Below the pieces are notes generated by a model that saw only the letters and a list, made by a program, of their open reading frames with translations, was not told the DNA's origin and made no database searches. 64,000 bases of DNA from Archangium sp. (GTDB lineage: Bacteria > Myxococcota > Myxococcia > Myxococcales > Myxococcaceae): positions 434,001-498,000 of the forward strand of contig JAUXRX010000007.1 of assembly GCA_030681645.1 (NCBI GenBank), given 5' to 3'. This document shows, piece by piece, positions 49,139 through 57,415 of the stretch. Position 1 is the stretch's first letter. The number at the start of each line of letters is the position of its first letter. The translations under genes and the position numbers were made by a program.

Positions 49139-49804
49139 TCAGGGCGCCCACTTCAGCGACCTGACGACCTGCGCTCCGACCACGCCCGCGCCGATCATCG
49201 CCACGCTCGACGCGATGCTGACCGCGATCCCCATCGTTCCCTGAAAACGACCCGAGACGTTGGCCGCGATGCCGCCGATCACCCACAGGCCCTGCCACAC
49301 CCCAACCAACGAGGTGTCGCAGCGGGCGTGCTCGAGCATCTCGCGCATGATGTTGAACGGCCGCACCAGGTTCACGATCGGAATGTACCAACTCACCACC
49401 GCGCCCCCGGGTGACCCTGCGTCGAGCTGCGCGCCGCGAGCCAGGGCGTGCGTGACGGCCCGGTGAGTCCACATCGACACGAAGACCGCGGTCGCGAGCA
49501 CCACCAGCGGCAGAGTGGTCGCCGCCGTCCGGATCGCGAGCGTCGACGCCCTCGTTCCGCCGACGAGCTGCCACAGGCTGATCGCAGTCAGCACCGAGAA
49601 CGCGGCGCTCCCCGCCCACAGCCCGATCGCCGCGAGCCGCGCTCGACCCTCGAGCGGAGGCAGCGCCTTGACCGCCCGCGCCACGCACTCAGGGCACGTC
49701 TCGAACTGCGGCAGACACTTCACGCAACAGAACCGGCCACACCGCCGGCACGTGGCCGCCGAAGCCACCTCGACATGAACTCCACACATCGACGCCGTCG
49801 TCAC
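49139..49804 (-). CDS. DUF4328-type membrane protein with N-terminal zinc ribbon
   Basis: 221 residues from GTG 49804, chosen because TAAGAGGTGG lies about six bases upstream; ATG 49789 is an alternative. A Cys-rich zinc binding part (CGVHVEVASAATCRRCGRFC, CVKCLPQFETCPEC) precedes four hydrophobic segments. The motif GGAVVSWYIPIVNLVRPFNIM is characteristic of DUF4328 membrane domains. Function unknown. The zinc-ribbon-plus-membrane-domain plan recalls the 31695-32474 protein. Confidence 0.75.
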   Translation of the reverse strand: MTTASMCGVHVEVASAATCRRCGRFCCVKCLPQFETCPECVARAVKALPPLEGRARLAAIGLWAGSAAFSVLTAISLWQLVGGTRASTLAIRTAATTLPLVVLATAVFVSMWTHRAVTHALARGAQLDAGSPGGAVVSWYIPIVNLVRPFNIMREMLEHARCDTSLVGVWQGLWVIGGIAANVSGRFQGTMGIAVSIASSVAMIGAGVVGAQVVRSLKWAP

Positions 49805-49862
49805 CCGGCCACCTCTTACGGCGGAACGCGACAGAACGCGCCGGGCTTGCGATTGTCCCCAC

Positions 49863-50684
49863 ATGCTCCGCGTCGCCGTCCTGCTGCTCGCCACCACCGC
49901 GCTCGGCGCCAGGCCCACCTTCCAGGACGTCCTCAAGAAGTTCCCGGCCTCGACCCTGCCCATCACCATCAAGGACCTCGAGAAGACGAGCACGAAGCTG
50001 AACGCCGCCGACGCCGACGCCCTGGGCTTCCTCAAGGACGCGTCGCCCCAACTCTCTTCCCTGCGCGCGTGGAAGAAGAAGCCTGGAGAGGGCGAGAAGA
50101 AGTCGCTCGCGCCCATCGCCGCCATCCAGCGCACCGGCTATCGCCTGCTCCTGCTCCGCGTCGACAGCGAGTTCCCCATGGGCTCGGGCAGCGAGACCTT
50201 CCTCCTGTCCTACTCCGAGCAGGGCGCGCTCCTCGGCGGCCTCACCTTTCACCTCGAGTTCTCCACCGAGGCGGGCGGCGCCACCAACACCAGCACCCTC
50301 GATCAAGCCGGAGTCATCTCGCGCCTGATCAAGACCAGCACCCCGATGCACGAAGCAGGGCTCCCCGAAGAGCTCGTCGTCACCTCGGAACAGCGCGCCA
50401 AGCTCACCTCCGCCGGCAGCTTCGAGGTGATGGCCCCCGCCTGGTCGACCCGCACCGGCGCATTCCTCGATCACAAATCGAAAGAAGAACTCCGCGTGTT
50501 CGACAAACGCGTCTTCTACCGCGGCAACGACACCAAACCCTTCCAGGAGCTCGAAGGCGACGGCAACACCGTGCGCTTCAAGGGCTCACCCAGGCCCTAC
50601 GTCCTCACCTGGAACGATCGCCGCAGCGCCATCAGCTGCCAGAACCCCGACGGCAAGGTGCAGCTCTTCGACCGCGAATGGTGA
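49863..50684 (+). CDS. Secreted protein of unknown function
   Basis: 273 residues from ATG 49863 with signal peptide MLRVAVLLLATTALGA. The mature part is helical then beta-rich (KFPASTLPITIKDLEKTSTK; RTGYRLLLLRVDSEFPMGSG; TFLLSYSEQGALLGGLTFHL). It contains an internal Asn/Thr-rich turn (GGATNTSTLDQAG) and one late Cys. No domain recognised. It is 49 bases before the alkaline phosphatase gene and may belong to the same transcription unit. Confidence 0.65.
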   Translation: MLRVAVLLLATTALGARPTFQDVLKKFPASTLPITIKDLEKTSTKLNAADADALGFLKDASPQLSSLRAWKKKPGEGEKKSLAPIAAIQRTGYRLLLLRVDSEFPMGSGSETFLLSYSEQGALLGGLTFHLEFSTEAGGATNTSTLDQAGVISRLIKTSTPMHEAGLPEELVVTSEQRAKLTSAGSFEVMAPAWSTRTGAFLDHKSKEELRVFDKRVFYRGNDTKPFQELEGDGNTVRFKGSPRPYVLTWNDRRSAISCQNPDGKVQLFDREW

Positions 50685-50733
50685 AACCCAAATGTCACCT
50701 CCCGCCCGGTGAAGGCGGCTAGAAGCGCGACTC

Positions 50734-52251
50734 GTGCATCGCTTCGTCGTCCTCCTCGTGCTCGCGGCGGCTTCGGCCCTCGCAGAGCGTCCCCGGCTGG
50801 GCGTCGTCATCGTCATCGATCAACTCTCCGCCGATTCGTTCCACGCCCGCGCGTCGAAGGTCACCGGCGGCATCAAGCGGCTCACCACCGAAGGCTACGT
50901 CTTCTGGGAAGCCCGCTACGACGCCGCGCCCACCATCACCTCGGTGGGCCACGCCACCCTCATGACCGGCGCCAACGGAGAGGTGCACGGCATCACCTCC
51001 AACGACTGGATCGACGCGGAGACCGGCAAGCCCACCCTCAGCACGCAAGACCCCGCCTGGAAGGTCCTCGGCCGCGAGCCCGCCGAGCGTGATGGCACCG
51101 CGCCCACGTGGCTGCGCGCGCCCACCCTGGCCGACGCCCTCAAGTCGTCCGACGACAAGGCCCTCTCGCTCTCCGTGTCCGCGAAGGATCGCAGCGCCAT
51201 CCTCTGCGCGGGCCACGCCGGCCTCGCCGTCTGGTTCGACGCCGAGAAGCCCTTCTTCACCACCAGCACCTTCTACGCGAAGGAGCTCCCTGCCTTCCTC
51301 GCCCCCACCAACGACCGCCTCGCGCAGCTGCTGCTCAAGGGTGCCTTCGCCTGGGGCCTCCCCGGAGGCGGCACCACCGGCAAGTCTCCGATGCTCGGTC
51401 AACGCAGAGGCGACAGCGAGCCGCTCGCCGAGGCGCAGGCGCTGCAGGCCCCGCTCGACACCGCCGAGGTCGACGTCGCGCTCGACGGCGTGAAGGCGCT
51501 GGGCCTGGGCAAGGACGAGATCCCCGACCTGCTCACCATCAGCTTCTCCGGCCACGATCGCATCGGCCACGGCTTCGGCCCCGATTCCCCCGAGTCGCTC
51601 TCCGAATACCTGCACATCGACCAGGAGATCGGCCGCCTGCTCACCGGCCTCGACACCCTCGTGGGCAAGGGCAGATACGTGGTGGTGCTCTCGTCTGATC
51701 ACGGCGTGCCGCCCGTGCCCGAGCTCTCGAAGGCGCGCGGCCTCGACGCGGGGCGGGTCGACATGAAGGGCCTCAGGGAGCTGCTCGACAAGGAGCTCGA
51801 TGATCAGCTCGGCCGCCAGGAATGGTTCGCCGGCGGGAAGACCCCGGGCTTCACCTTCACCGCCGCGCTGCGCGCGAAGGCCCAGCCGCAGGTGGAGCGC
51901 CTCCGCGCCATCGCTCGCACCTGGCCCGGCGTGCTCGACCTGCTCCCCCTCGGAAACCTCACCGGTCCCGAGGGCCGCCTCTACGCCCGCGGCGCGTTCG
52001 TGGGGCGCTCGCCCGACCTGATCGTCCTCACGAAGCCCTACTGGACCTACGGCGCGCACGACAAGACGGGCCACAGCTCTCCGTGGCTCTACGACCGCTC
52101 GGTGCCCCTCGTCTTCTTCGGCCTCAACGTGAAGAAGGGCCAGGGCGGCACCGCCGATCCCATCGACGTGGCGCCCACGATGTCCCGCCTCCTGACCATT
52201 CCCACCCCTGCGGCCGCTCAGGGCCGCTCGCTCGACGAAGTCTTCCGCTGA
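50734..52251 (+). CDS. Secreted alkaline phosphatase superfamily enzyme (PafA/type I phosphodiesterase-like)
   Basis: 505 residues from GTG 50734. Signal peptide FVVLLVLAAASALAE. The superfamily's metal and nucleophile motifs are visible: VVIVIDQLSADSF, TITSVGHATLMTG (Thr nucleophile in the 'TxPxHxTLMTG-like' context), FSGHDRIGHGFGPDS and VLSSDHG, plus a late HDKTGHSSPWLYDRSVPL for the remaining zinc ligands. PafA-type enzymes release phosphate from many phosphomonoesters. It is 16 bases before the porin gene in what looks like a phosphate-acquisition operon. Confidence 0.88.
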   Translation: MHRFVVLLVLAAASALAERPRLGVVIVIDQLSADSFHARASKVTGGIKRLTTEGYVFWEARYDAAPTITSVGHATLMTGANGEVHGITSNDWIDAETGKPTLSTQDPAWKVLGREPAERDGTAPTWLRAPTLADALKSSDDKALSLSVSAKDRSAILCAGHAGLAVWFDAEKPFFTTSTFYAKELPAFLAPTNDRLAQLLLKGAFAWGLPGGGTTGKSPMLGQRRGDSEPLAEAQALQAPLDTAEVDVALDGVKALGLGKDEIPDLLTISFSGHDRIGHGFGPDSPESLSEYLHIDQEIGRLLTGLDTLVGKGRYVVVLSSDHGVPPVPELSKARGLDAGRVDMKGLRELLDKELDDQLGRQEWFAGGKTPGFTFTAALRAKAQPQVERLRAIARTWPGVLDLLPLGNLTGPEGRLYARGAFVGRSPDLIVLTKPYWTYGAHDKTGHSSPWLYDRSVPLVFFGLNVKKGQGGTADPIDVAPTMSRLLTIPTPAAAQGRSLDEVFR

Positions 52252-52267
52252 AGGAGAACCCAACACC

Positions 52268-53431
52268 ATGTCGCTCGCCCTCGTGCTGTCCCTCGCGCTG
52301 ACCCAGGCTCCCACCGAGGCCGCGCCCGCGCCCGTCGCAGAGACTCCCGCAGCGGACGTCGCGTCCGCTGATCCGGCTCCGGCCGCTGCCCCCGCGGAGC
52401 CCCCGAAGCCCGAGCAGCAGTGGTGGCAGAAGGTGACCCTCAGCGGCTTCGCGCGCGTCGGCGTCTTCTATTCGTTCCCCTTCCAGGAAGAGCAGCTCGT
52501 GGGCGGCAACGGCGGCTTCCGCGTGGCCGACTTCCGCCTCGGCCTCGACTTCCACCCGGTGGACAAGCTCACCGTCTACACCTCGATCGAGCTCGCAGCG
52601 CCCCTGGTCGACGCCAACGATCCGCTCACCGGCCACCGCATCGTCGACGTGCGCGATGCCTACATTCAGTACGACGTGACGAACTACTTCCAGATCCGCG
52701 CAGGCCAGTTCCGCCCGCCGTACTACGCCGAGATGCTCCAGTCGGACGGCTCGATCCCCTTCGTGAGCCGCTCGGTGCTCGCCGGCGGCATCAGCCCGCC
52801 CGAGGCGTACGGTCCGCGCCAGGGCCTCGCTCCCGATCGCCAGGTGGGCGTGCAGGTCGGCAGCGCGCGCCTCGGCCAGCGCTTCGGCTTCAAGTACTCG
52901 CTCGCCGTCACCAACGGCAACGGCTTCAACCAGCTCTTCAACGACAACAACGCGGTCACCCCGGTCGCGCGCGTCGAGGTCGACATCAGCCAGCGCGTCA
53001 CCCTCGGCGTCAACGGCTACTACAACTCGCGCGCCGACGGCGTGCGGCCCAACCGGCTCACCACCAACCAGCTCGCCTACGGAGCCGATCTCTCCGCCAA
53101 CCACATGGGCATCACCGCGCTGGTGGCGTTCCTCGGCAAGTCGTCGACCTACTCCTACGCCGGCCTCCCGCCCGACTCGTCGCTCGGCGCGCTCGGGCAG
53201 GTGCGCTACTTCCACACGGGGACGGGCCTCGAGGCGGCGGCGCGGTTCGCCTGGTTCGAGCCCTCCGGTGCCCAGACGGATGACCAGGTGATGGAGATCG
53301 CCGCCATGGTCGGCTGGAAGCCCTTCGAGTTACCGTTCCGCGTCCTGGTTCAGTACACGCACCGCAACGAAGAGGCTCGGGCCTCCTACCCCAACGACAG
53401 CGTGGACATGATGCTCCACGCGGTCTGGTGA
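52268..53431 (+). CDS. Phosphate-selective porin O/P-family outer-membrane protein
   Basis: 387 residues from ATG 52268 (aaggag upstream). A short signal (LALVLSLALTQA), an Ala/Pro-rich linker, then 16 or so amphipathic strands: VTLSGFARVGVFYSFPF, FRLGLDFHPVDKLTVYTSIE, YIQYDVTNYFQIRAGQFRPP, FKYSLAVTNGNGFN and a C-terminal VLVQYTHRNEE ... MMLHAVW. The GQFRPPY block and layout fit the OprO/OprP porins that pass phosphate or polyphosphate. Its neighbour is an alkaline phosphatase, supporting a role in phosphate uptake. Confidence 0.85.
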   Translation: MSLALVLSLALTQAPTEAAPAPVAETPAADVASADPAPAAAPAEPPKPEQQWWQKVTLSGFARVGVFYSFPFQEEQLVGGNGGFRVADFRLGLDFHPVDKLTVYTSIELAAPLVDANDPLTGHRIVDVRDAYIQYDVTNYFQIRAGQFRPPYYAEMLQSDGSIPFVSRSVLAGGISPPEAYGPRQGLAPDRQVGVQVGSARLGQRFGFKYSLAVTNGNGFNQLFNDNNAVTPVARVEVDISQRVTLGVNGYYNSRADGVRPNRLTTNQLAYGADLSANHMGITALVAFLGKSSTYSYAGLPPDSSLGALGQVRYFHTGTGLEAAARFAWFEPSGAQTDDQVMEIAAMVGWKPFELPFRVLVQYTHRNEEARASYPNDSVDMMLHAVW

Positions 53432-53435
53432 GCAG

Positions 53436-56400
53436 ATGAAGCGACTCCTCTTGATGGGCACGCTGGGCTTCCTGGCGTGTACGAAGACCGAGGCGCCCGC
53501 GCGCGCCTTTCAGATCGACAGCCGGGTCGAGCTGATCGGCGGCGTCCGTGCGCTCGCCGACACCGACGCGGCCCCGAAAGACGCCACCGATCTCATCGGC
53601 GGCAAGCGCGCCTCGGGCGCCGAGGGCGACTACAAGCTCTCGAACGGGTTGATGCACGCCATCATCCAGAACGTGGGCACCAGCCGCGGCTTCGGCAGCT
53701 TCGGTGGCTCGCTCATCGACATCGATCTCGTGCGCGGCGGCAAGTCGAGCTCGACCTCGGGCGTGGCAGGCAACGACTACTTCACCGAGATGTTCCCCGC
53801 GTTCTTCCTCACCGCGCTCGAGCCCTCGAAGGTCGAGGTGCTCAACGACGGGTCTGACGGCAAGGCCGCGGCCATTCGCGTGTCGGGCCGCAGCGGCGCG
53901 TTCATCTCGCTGGTGAAGGCGTTCACCGAGGTGGTCGACCCCACCGACCCGCTCGACTTCACCTGCGACTACATCCTCGAGCCGGGCAAGCAGTACCTGA
54001 AGATCGTCGTCACCGTGACCAACAACGGCACGCGCGACGCGGCGTGGGGCCTCAACGTGCCCTTCGGCTTCGTCACCCTGCTCGGCGAGGGGCAGCGGCT
54101 CTTCGTGCCCGGCCAGGCCGGCTTCGACATGCGCTTCCACCTGGAGGACGTCTACAAGCGCCCCGCGTCGCTCGACGCGATCCCCGGCGAGGTGACGTCG
54201 ATGTGGGCCACCGAGGGTGACGGCGTGAGCTACGCCTTCGTCGCCGGGCAGAACAGCGCGGGCAGCTACCTGCTCAACGATCGCGCGGTCGCGGGGAACT
54301 ACTACCCGACGGCGACGAAGGACTCGATCCTCATCCCCATCGCGTCGTCGAGCTTCCTGGGCACGTACTTCGCGAAGGCCCCGCAGAACCTGCCGAAGCC
54401 CGCCACGCTGCCGGACGGCACGAAGCGCATCTCGAGCTACAGCTACACCGCGTTCCTCGCGGTCGGCTCGGGCGACGTGGGCAGCGTGCAGAAGGTCGTC
54501 TACGACATGCGCGACGTCACCGTGCGCGACAACGGCAAGGAGTTCGTGGTGCGGGAGTCGACCCCCTACGGCACCGTCTCTGGCTTCGTGCGCGAGGAGA
54601 AGACCAACCAGCCGCTCGAGGGCGTGTCGGTGGTGCTCAAGGACGACAAGGGCAACTACGTGACCCAGGCCACCACGCGGAAGGGCGGGGTGTGGACCGC
54701 GCCGGTGCCCGCGGGCAAGTACACGGGCTACGCGCTCGATCGCGTTCGCAGCGTGTCGTCGGTCACCGAGCCGTTGGAGGTGGCGGAGGGTGGCGGCGCG
54801 AGCCTCAACTTCACCCTGCAGCAGCCGGCCGATCTGCGCGTGGTGGTGACCGATGAGAACGGCAACCCGATGCCCGCGAAGATCTCGGTGGAGGGCGTGT
54901 ACGAGAACGAGGACTCGAACAAGCACCCGCGCGAGTTCTTCTACAACCTCAAGGTCGGCGAGCGCATGCGGCAGTCCGACCTGGTCACCGACGTGGGCGC
55001 GGACCCCGCGTCACGGCGCTACCTCGAGAAGATCTTCTACGCGGGCAGCGGTGCAGGGGGCCGGCAGATCCGCCCCGGCAAGTACACCGTCTACGCCTCG
55101 CGTGGCCCCGAGTACGACCTGCAGAAGCAGGACGTCGAGCTCATCGCCGGCCGCACCACCAGCCTCGGCTTCAAGCTGACCAAGGTGGTCGACACGCCGG
55201 GTTGGGTGAGCGCCGACTTCCACGTGCACTCGATCAAGTCGGTGGACAGCGACATGGCGCTCGAGGCGCGCGTCACCTCGTACGCGGTGGAGGGCGTGGA
55301 CCTGGTCGTCTCGACCGATCACAACTACGTGGCGGACTACGGGCCGACCATCGAGGCGCTGCAGCTCGACGACTGGCTGGCGAGCTCGGTGGGGCTCGAG
55401 CTGACCTCGCTCGAGATGGGGCACTTCAACGGCTTCCCGCTGGCGCTGCAGCCGGGGCCGGTGCAGCACGGCAGCTTCCGCTGGTTCTTCCGTCCTCCCG
55501 GCGAGCTGTTCGCGCAGCTCCGCGCGCTGGGGACGGACCCGCAGAAGACGGTGGTGCAGATCAACCATCCGCGCGACACGATCCTCGGGTACTTCAACGC
55601 GTTCAACATCTCGGGCTACACGGGCGAGCCGCTGCCCGGCTACTCGGCGGTGTCGGTGGACGCGCGGCCGCTGCCGGACGGCGGGCTGTCTCCCTATGAT
55701 CCGGCGAACTTCTCGCGCGAGTTCGATGCGTTCGAGGTGTTCAACGGCAAGCGCATGGACATCATGTTCCCGTACCGCATTCCGGCGGTGCCGCCTCCGG
55801 GGCCAGAGCCGACGATCGCGCGCTGTGGGCCGGGTGAGCCGACCGTCGCGGACTGCCTGCCTGCGCCGGGGGAGATCCTCAACGAGGTGGTGAAGATCTC
55901 CGTCGACGGCGGGCCGGATCGGTTCGAGCTCCAGCAGGTGCAGCCGGGCGCACAGGACGACTGGTTCATCCTGCTCTCGCGCGGGCAGCACGTGACGGCG
56001 ACGGGTAACTCCGATTCGCACGGCGAGAAGGCCGAGGCGGGGCTGCCGCGCACCTACGTGCAGGTCGGCGACACCGCGAACGGCACGATGCGCGGCCTCG
56101 ATGAAGATGCCGTGTTCGCGGGGATTCACGCGGGCAAGGCGGTGGCGACGAACGGGCCCATTCTGGACGTGACGGTCAACGGCCAGGGGCTGGGCAGCAC
56201 GGTGGTCGCGGCGGACGGCGTGATCGACGTGCACATGGTGATCAAGGCGGCGCCGTGGATCGATCTGAAGCGCGTGACGGTGCGGCGGGGTGGCCGCGAC
56301 GCGAAGGTGCCGGTGACGCTCGAGGTGATCCAGGTGCCCGACACGCGCGAGGTGCTGCGGCTCGACGTGACGAAGCAGTACACGGGGATCCCCGACGGCT

Positions 56401-56726
56401 CGTACATCGTGGTGGAGGCGGCCGGCGACGAGTCGATGTGGCCGGTGCACACGGCGTACGAGGTGCCGTCACTCGAGATCAGCGACGCGGTCGGGGTGAT
56501 CGGGGCGTCGTTCGGGTTCGCGCCGACCTTCGGGAAGTACAAGCCGACGCAGAAGCAGATCGTCACGCCGTATGGCTTCACCAACCCGATCTGGGTGGAC
56601 CGCACGATCAAGCAGCCGCTCAAGGTCCAGAAGCGGGTGCTGCCGGTGGGGAACGACGTGCCGTTCGTGCCGAGGGTGATGCCGGACGTGAGGAAGCTCT
56701 TCCATGGCTTCCACAGCGACGAATGA
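53436..56726 (+). CDS. CehA/McbA-family metallohydrolase lipoprotein (PHP domain)
   Basis: 1096 residues from ATG 53436, five bases after the porin stop. Lipobox GFLACT. A beta-rich N-terminal half includes a carboxypeptidase-regulatory-like domain (GTVSGFVREEKTNQPLEGVS). The PHP-type metal site follows: DFHVHS near residue 593, STDHN near 626, INHPRD near 708 and GNSDSHG near 856. CehA/McbA enzymes hydrolyse ester or phosphoester bonds (the type member cleaves carbaryl). In this operon a phosphoesterase role is plausible. No phage- or transposon-like base composition change. Confidence 0.85.
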   Translation: MKRLLLMGTLGFLACTKTEAPARAFQIDSRVELIGGVRALADTDAAPKDATDLIGGKRASGAEGDYKLSNGLMHAIIQNVGTSRGFGSFGGSLIDIDLVRGGKSSSTSGVAGNDYFTEMFPAFFLTALEPSKVEVLNDGSDGKAAAIRVSGRSGAFISLVKAFTEVVDPTDPLDFTCDYILEPGKQYLKIVVTVTNNGTRDAAWGLNVPFGFVTLLGEGQRLFVPGQAGFDMRFHLEDVYKRPASLDAIPGEVTSMWATEGDGVSYAFVAGQNSAGSYLLNDRAVAGNYYPTATKDSILIPIASSSFLGTYFAKAPQNLPKPATLPDGTKRISSYSYTAFLAVGSGDVGSVQKVVYDMRDVTVRDNGKEFVVRESTPYGTVSGFVREEKTNQPLEGVSVVLKDDKGNYVTQATTRKGGVWTAPVPAGKYTGYALDRVRSVSSVTEPLEVAEGGGASLNFTLQQPADLRVVVTDENGNPMPAKISVEGVYENEDSNKHPREFFYNLKVGERMRQSDLVTDVGADPASRRYLEKIFYAGSGAGGRQIRPGKYTVYASRGPEYDLQKQDVELIAGRTTSLGFKLTKVVDTPGWVSADFHVHSIKSVDSDMALEARVTSYAVEGVDLVVSTDHNYVADYGPTIEALQLDDWLASSVGLELTSLEMGHFNGFPLALQPGPVQHGSFRWFFRPPGELFAQLRALGTDPQKTVVQINHPRDTILGYFNAFNISGYTGEPLPGYSAVSVDARPLPDGGLSPYDPANFSREFDAFEVFNGKRMDIMFPYRIPAVPPPGPEPTIARCGPGEPTVADCLPAPGEILNEVVKISVDGGPDRFELQQVQPGAQDDWFILLSRGQHVTATGNSDSHGEKAEAGLPRTYVQVGDTANGTMRGLDEDAVFAGIHAGKAVATNGPILDVTVNGQGLGSTVVAADGVIDVHMVIKAAPWIDLKRVTVRRGGRDAKVPVTLEVIQVPDTREVLRLDVTKQYTGIPDGSYIVVEAAGDESMWPVHTAYEVPSLEISDAVGVIGASFGFAPTFGKYKPTQKQIVTPYGFTNPIWVDRTIKQPLKVQKRVLPVGNDVPFVPRVMPDVRKLFHGFHSDE

Positions 56727-57294
56727 CTCTCTCCCTCTCCCTGCGAAGCGGGGAGAGGGCCGGGGTGAGGGGCTACTCATCACGCTCCTGCTCCTCGCCG
56801 CGCTACCGGCCTTCGCGCACCCCAGCGGCTTCCACAAAAAGCTCACCTTCACGCTGACGAAGACGAAGGTCTCGGCCCTGATCGTGATGGACGTGGACTC
56901 GGGAGAGCGCTGCCTCCTCCTCCGAGAGGCCGTCGACTCGAACCGCGACGGCCAGCTGGCCGGAGCCGAGCTGACCCAGCTCAAAGACCGCCTCGTCAAG
57001 CTGGCGACGCGCCCCCTGAAGCTGTCGATCTCAGGCGCGCCGATCCCCCTGACGATCAAAGAGACGAAGCTGAGCCTGCGAGACGATCACCGTGCGAATG
57101 ACGCCGCGCTCTCGGTGGCGGTGTTGGTGGAGATCGAGCATCCGCACGCGGTGAGCCCGGGCATGGAGTTCGAGGTGCTGGACGTCTCGCCGGATCAGTC
57201 GACGATCGTGCTGCAGGTGTTCCAGGAGGGGACCGAGGCGCCGTTCCAGGCTGAGGTGAAGAGCGGGGTGAAGACGAAGGTGCGCATCAACTGA
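56704..57294 (+). CDS. Small secreted EF-hand protein, signal peptide start encoded by repeat R1
   Basis: 196 residues from ATG 56704, which overlaps the upstream gene by 23 bases. Residues 9-23 (SLPLPAKRGEGRGEG) are the translation of repeat R1, giving the signal peptide its basic n-region; the hydrophobic core is LLITLLLLAALPAFA. No other in-frame start keeps a complete signal. The mature protein has one EF-hand loop (DSNRDGQLAGAEL) and a beta-rich remainder (VSALIVMDVDSGERCLLLRE; AALSVAVLVEIEHPHAV). Calcium binding is likely; role unknown. It ends at a 31-base perfect inverted repeat. Confidence 0.7.
   Translation: MASTATNDSLPLPAKRGEGRGEGLLITLLLLAALPAFAHPSGFHKKLTFTLTKTKVSALIVMDVDSGERCLLLREAVDSNRDGQLAGAELTQLKDRLVKLATRPLKLSISGAPIPLTIKETKLSLRDDHRANDAALSVAVLVEIEHPHAVSPGMEFEVLDVSPDQSTIVLQVFQEGTEAPFQAEVKSGVKTKVRIN
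56733..56772 (+). repeat. Dispersed hairpin repeat R1, copy 3
   Basis: ccctctccctgcgaagcggg then gagagggccggggtgagggg. It follows the stop of the CehA/McbA gene by six bases and lies in frame within the predicted 5' coding region of the EF-hand gene. Confidence 0.9.
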
Positions 57295-57379
57295 AGGGAA
57301 AAGGGGACAGGCTGCTTTTTGCCCTTCGTTTTTTGCGAACCTGAACTTGGCAAAAAGCAGCCTGTCCCCTTTTCCCTTC
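57293..57379. repeat. 31-base perfect inverted repeat (REP-like)
   Basis: 57293-57323 and 57349-57379 are exact reverse complements over 31 bases, separated by a 25-base spacer. The arm contains aaaaggggacaggctgcttt. The left arm overlaps the EF-hand gene's stop codon. The core resembles the aggacaggctttt arm of intergenic element B and sequences I recall as REP-type palindromes linked to TnpA_REP transposases in other bacteria; the last point was not checked. Confidence 0.85.
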
Positions 57380-57415
57380 TTCTGCTTTCGTGACGAAGGC
57401 CGCACCGGAGGTTTC

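Noticed and set aside
50685..50733. Pho box upstream of the alkaline phosphatase gene
   Set aside because: One TGTCAC is present but no second half-site at the right spacing.
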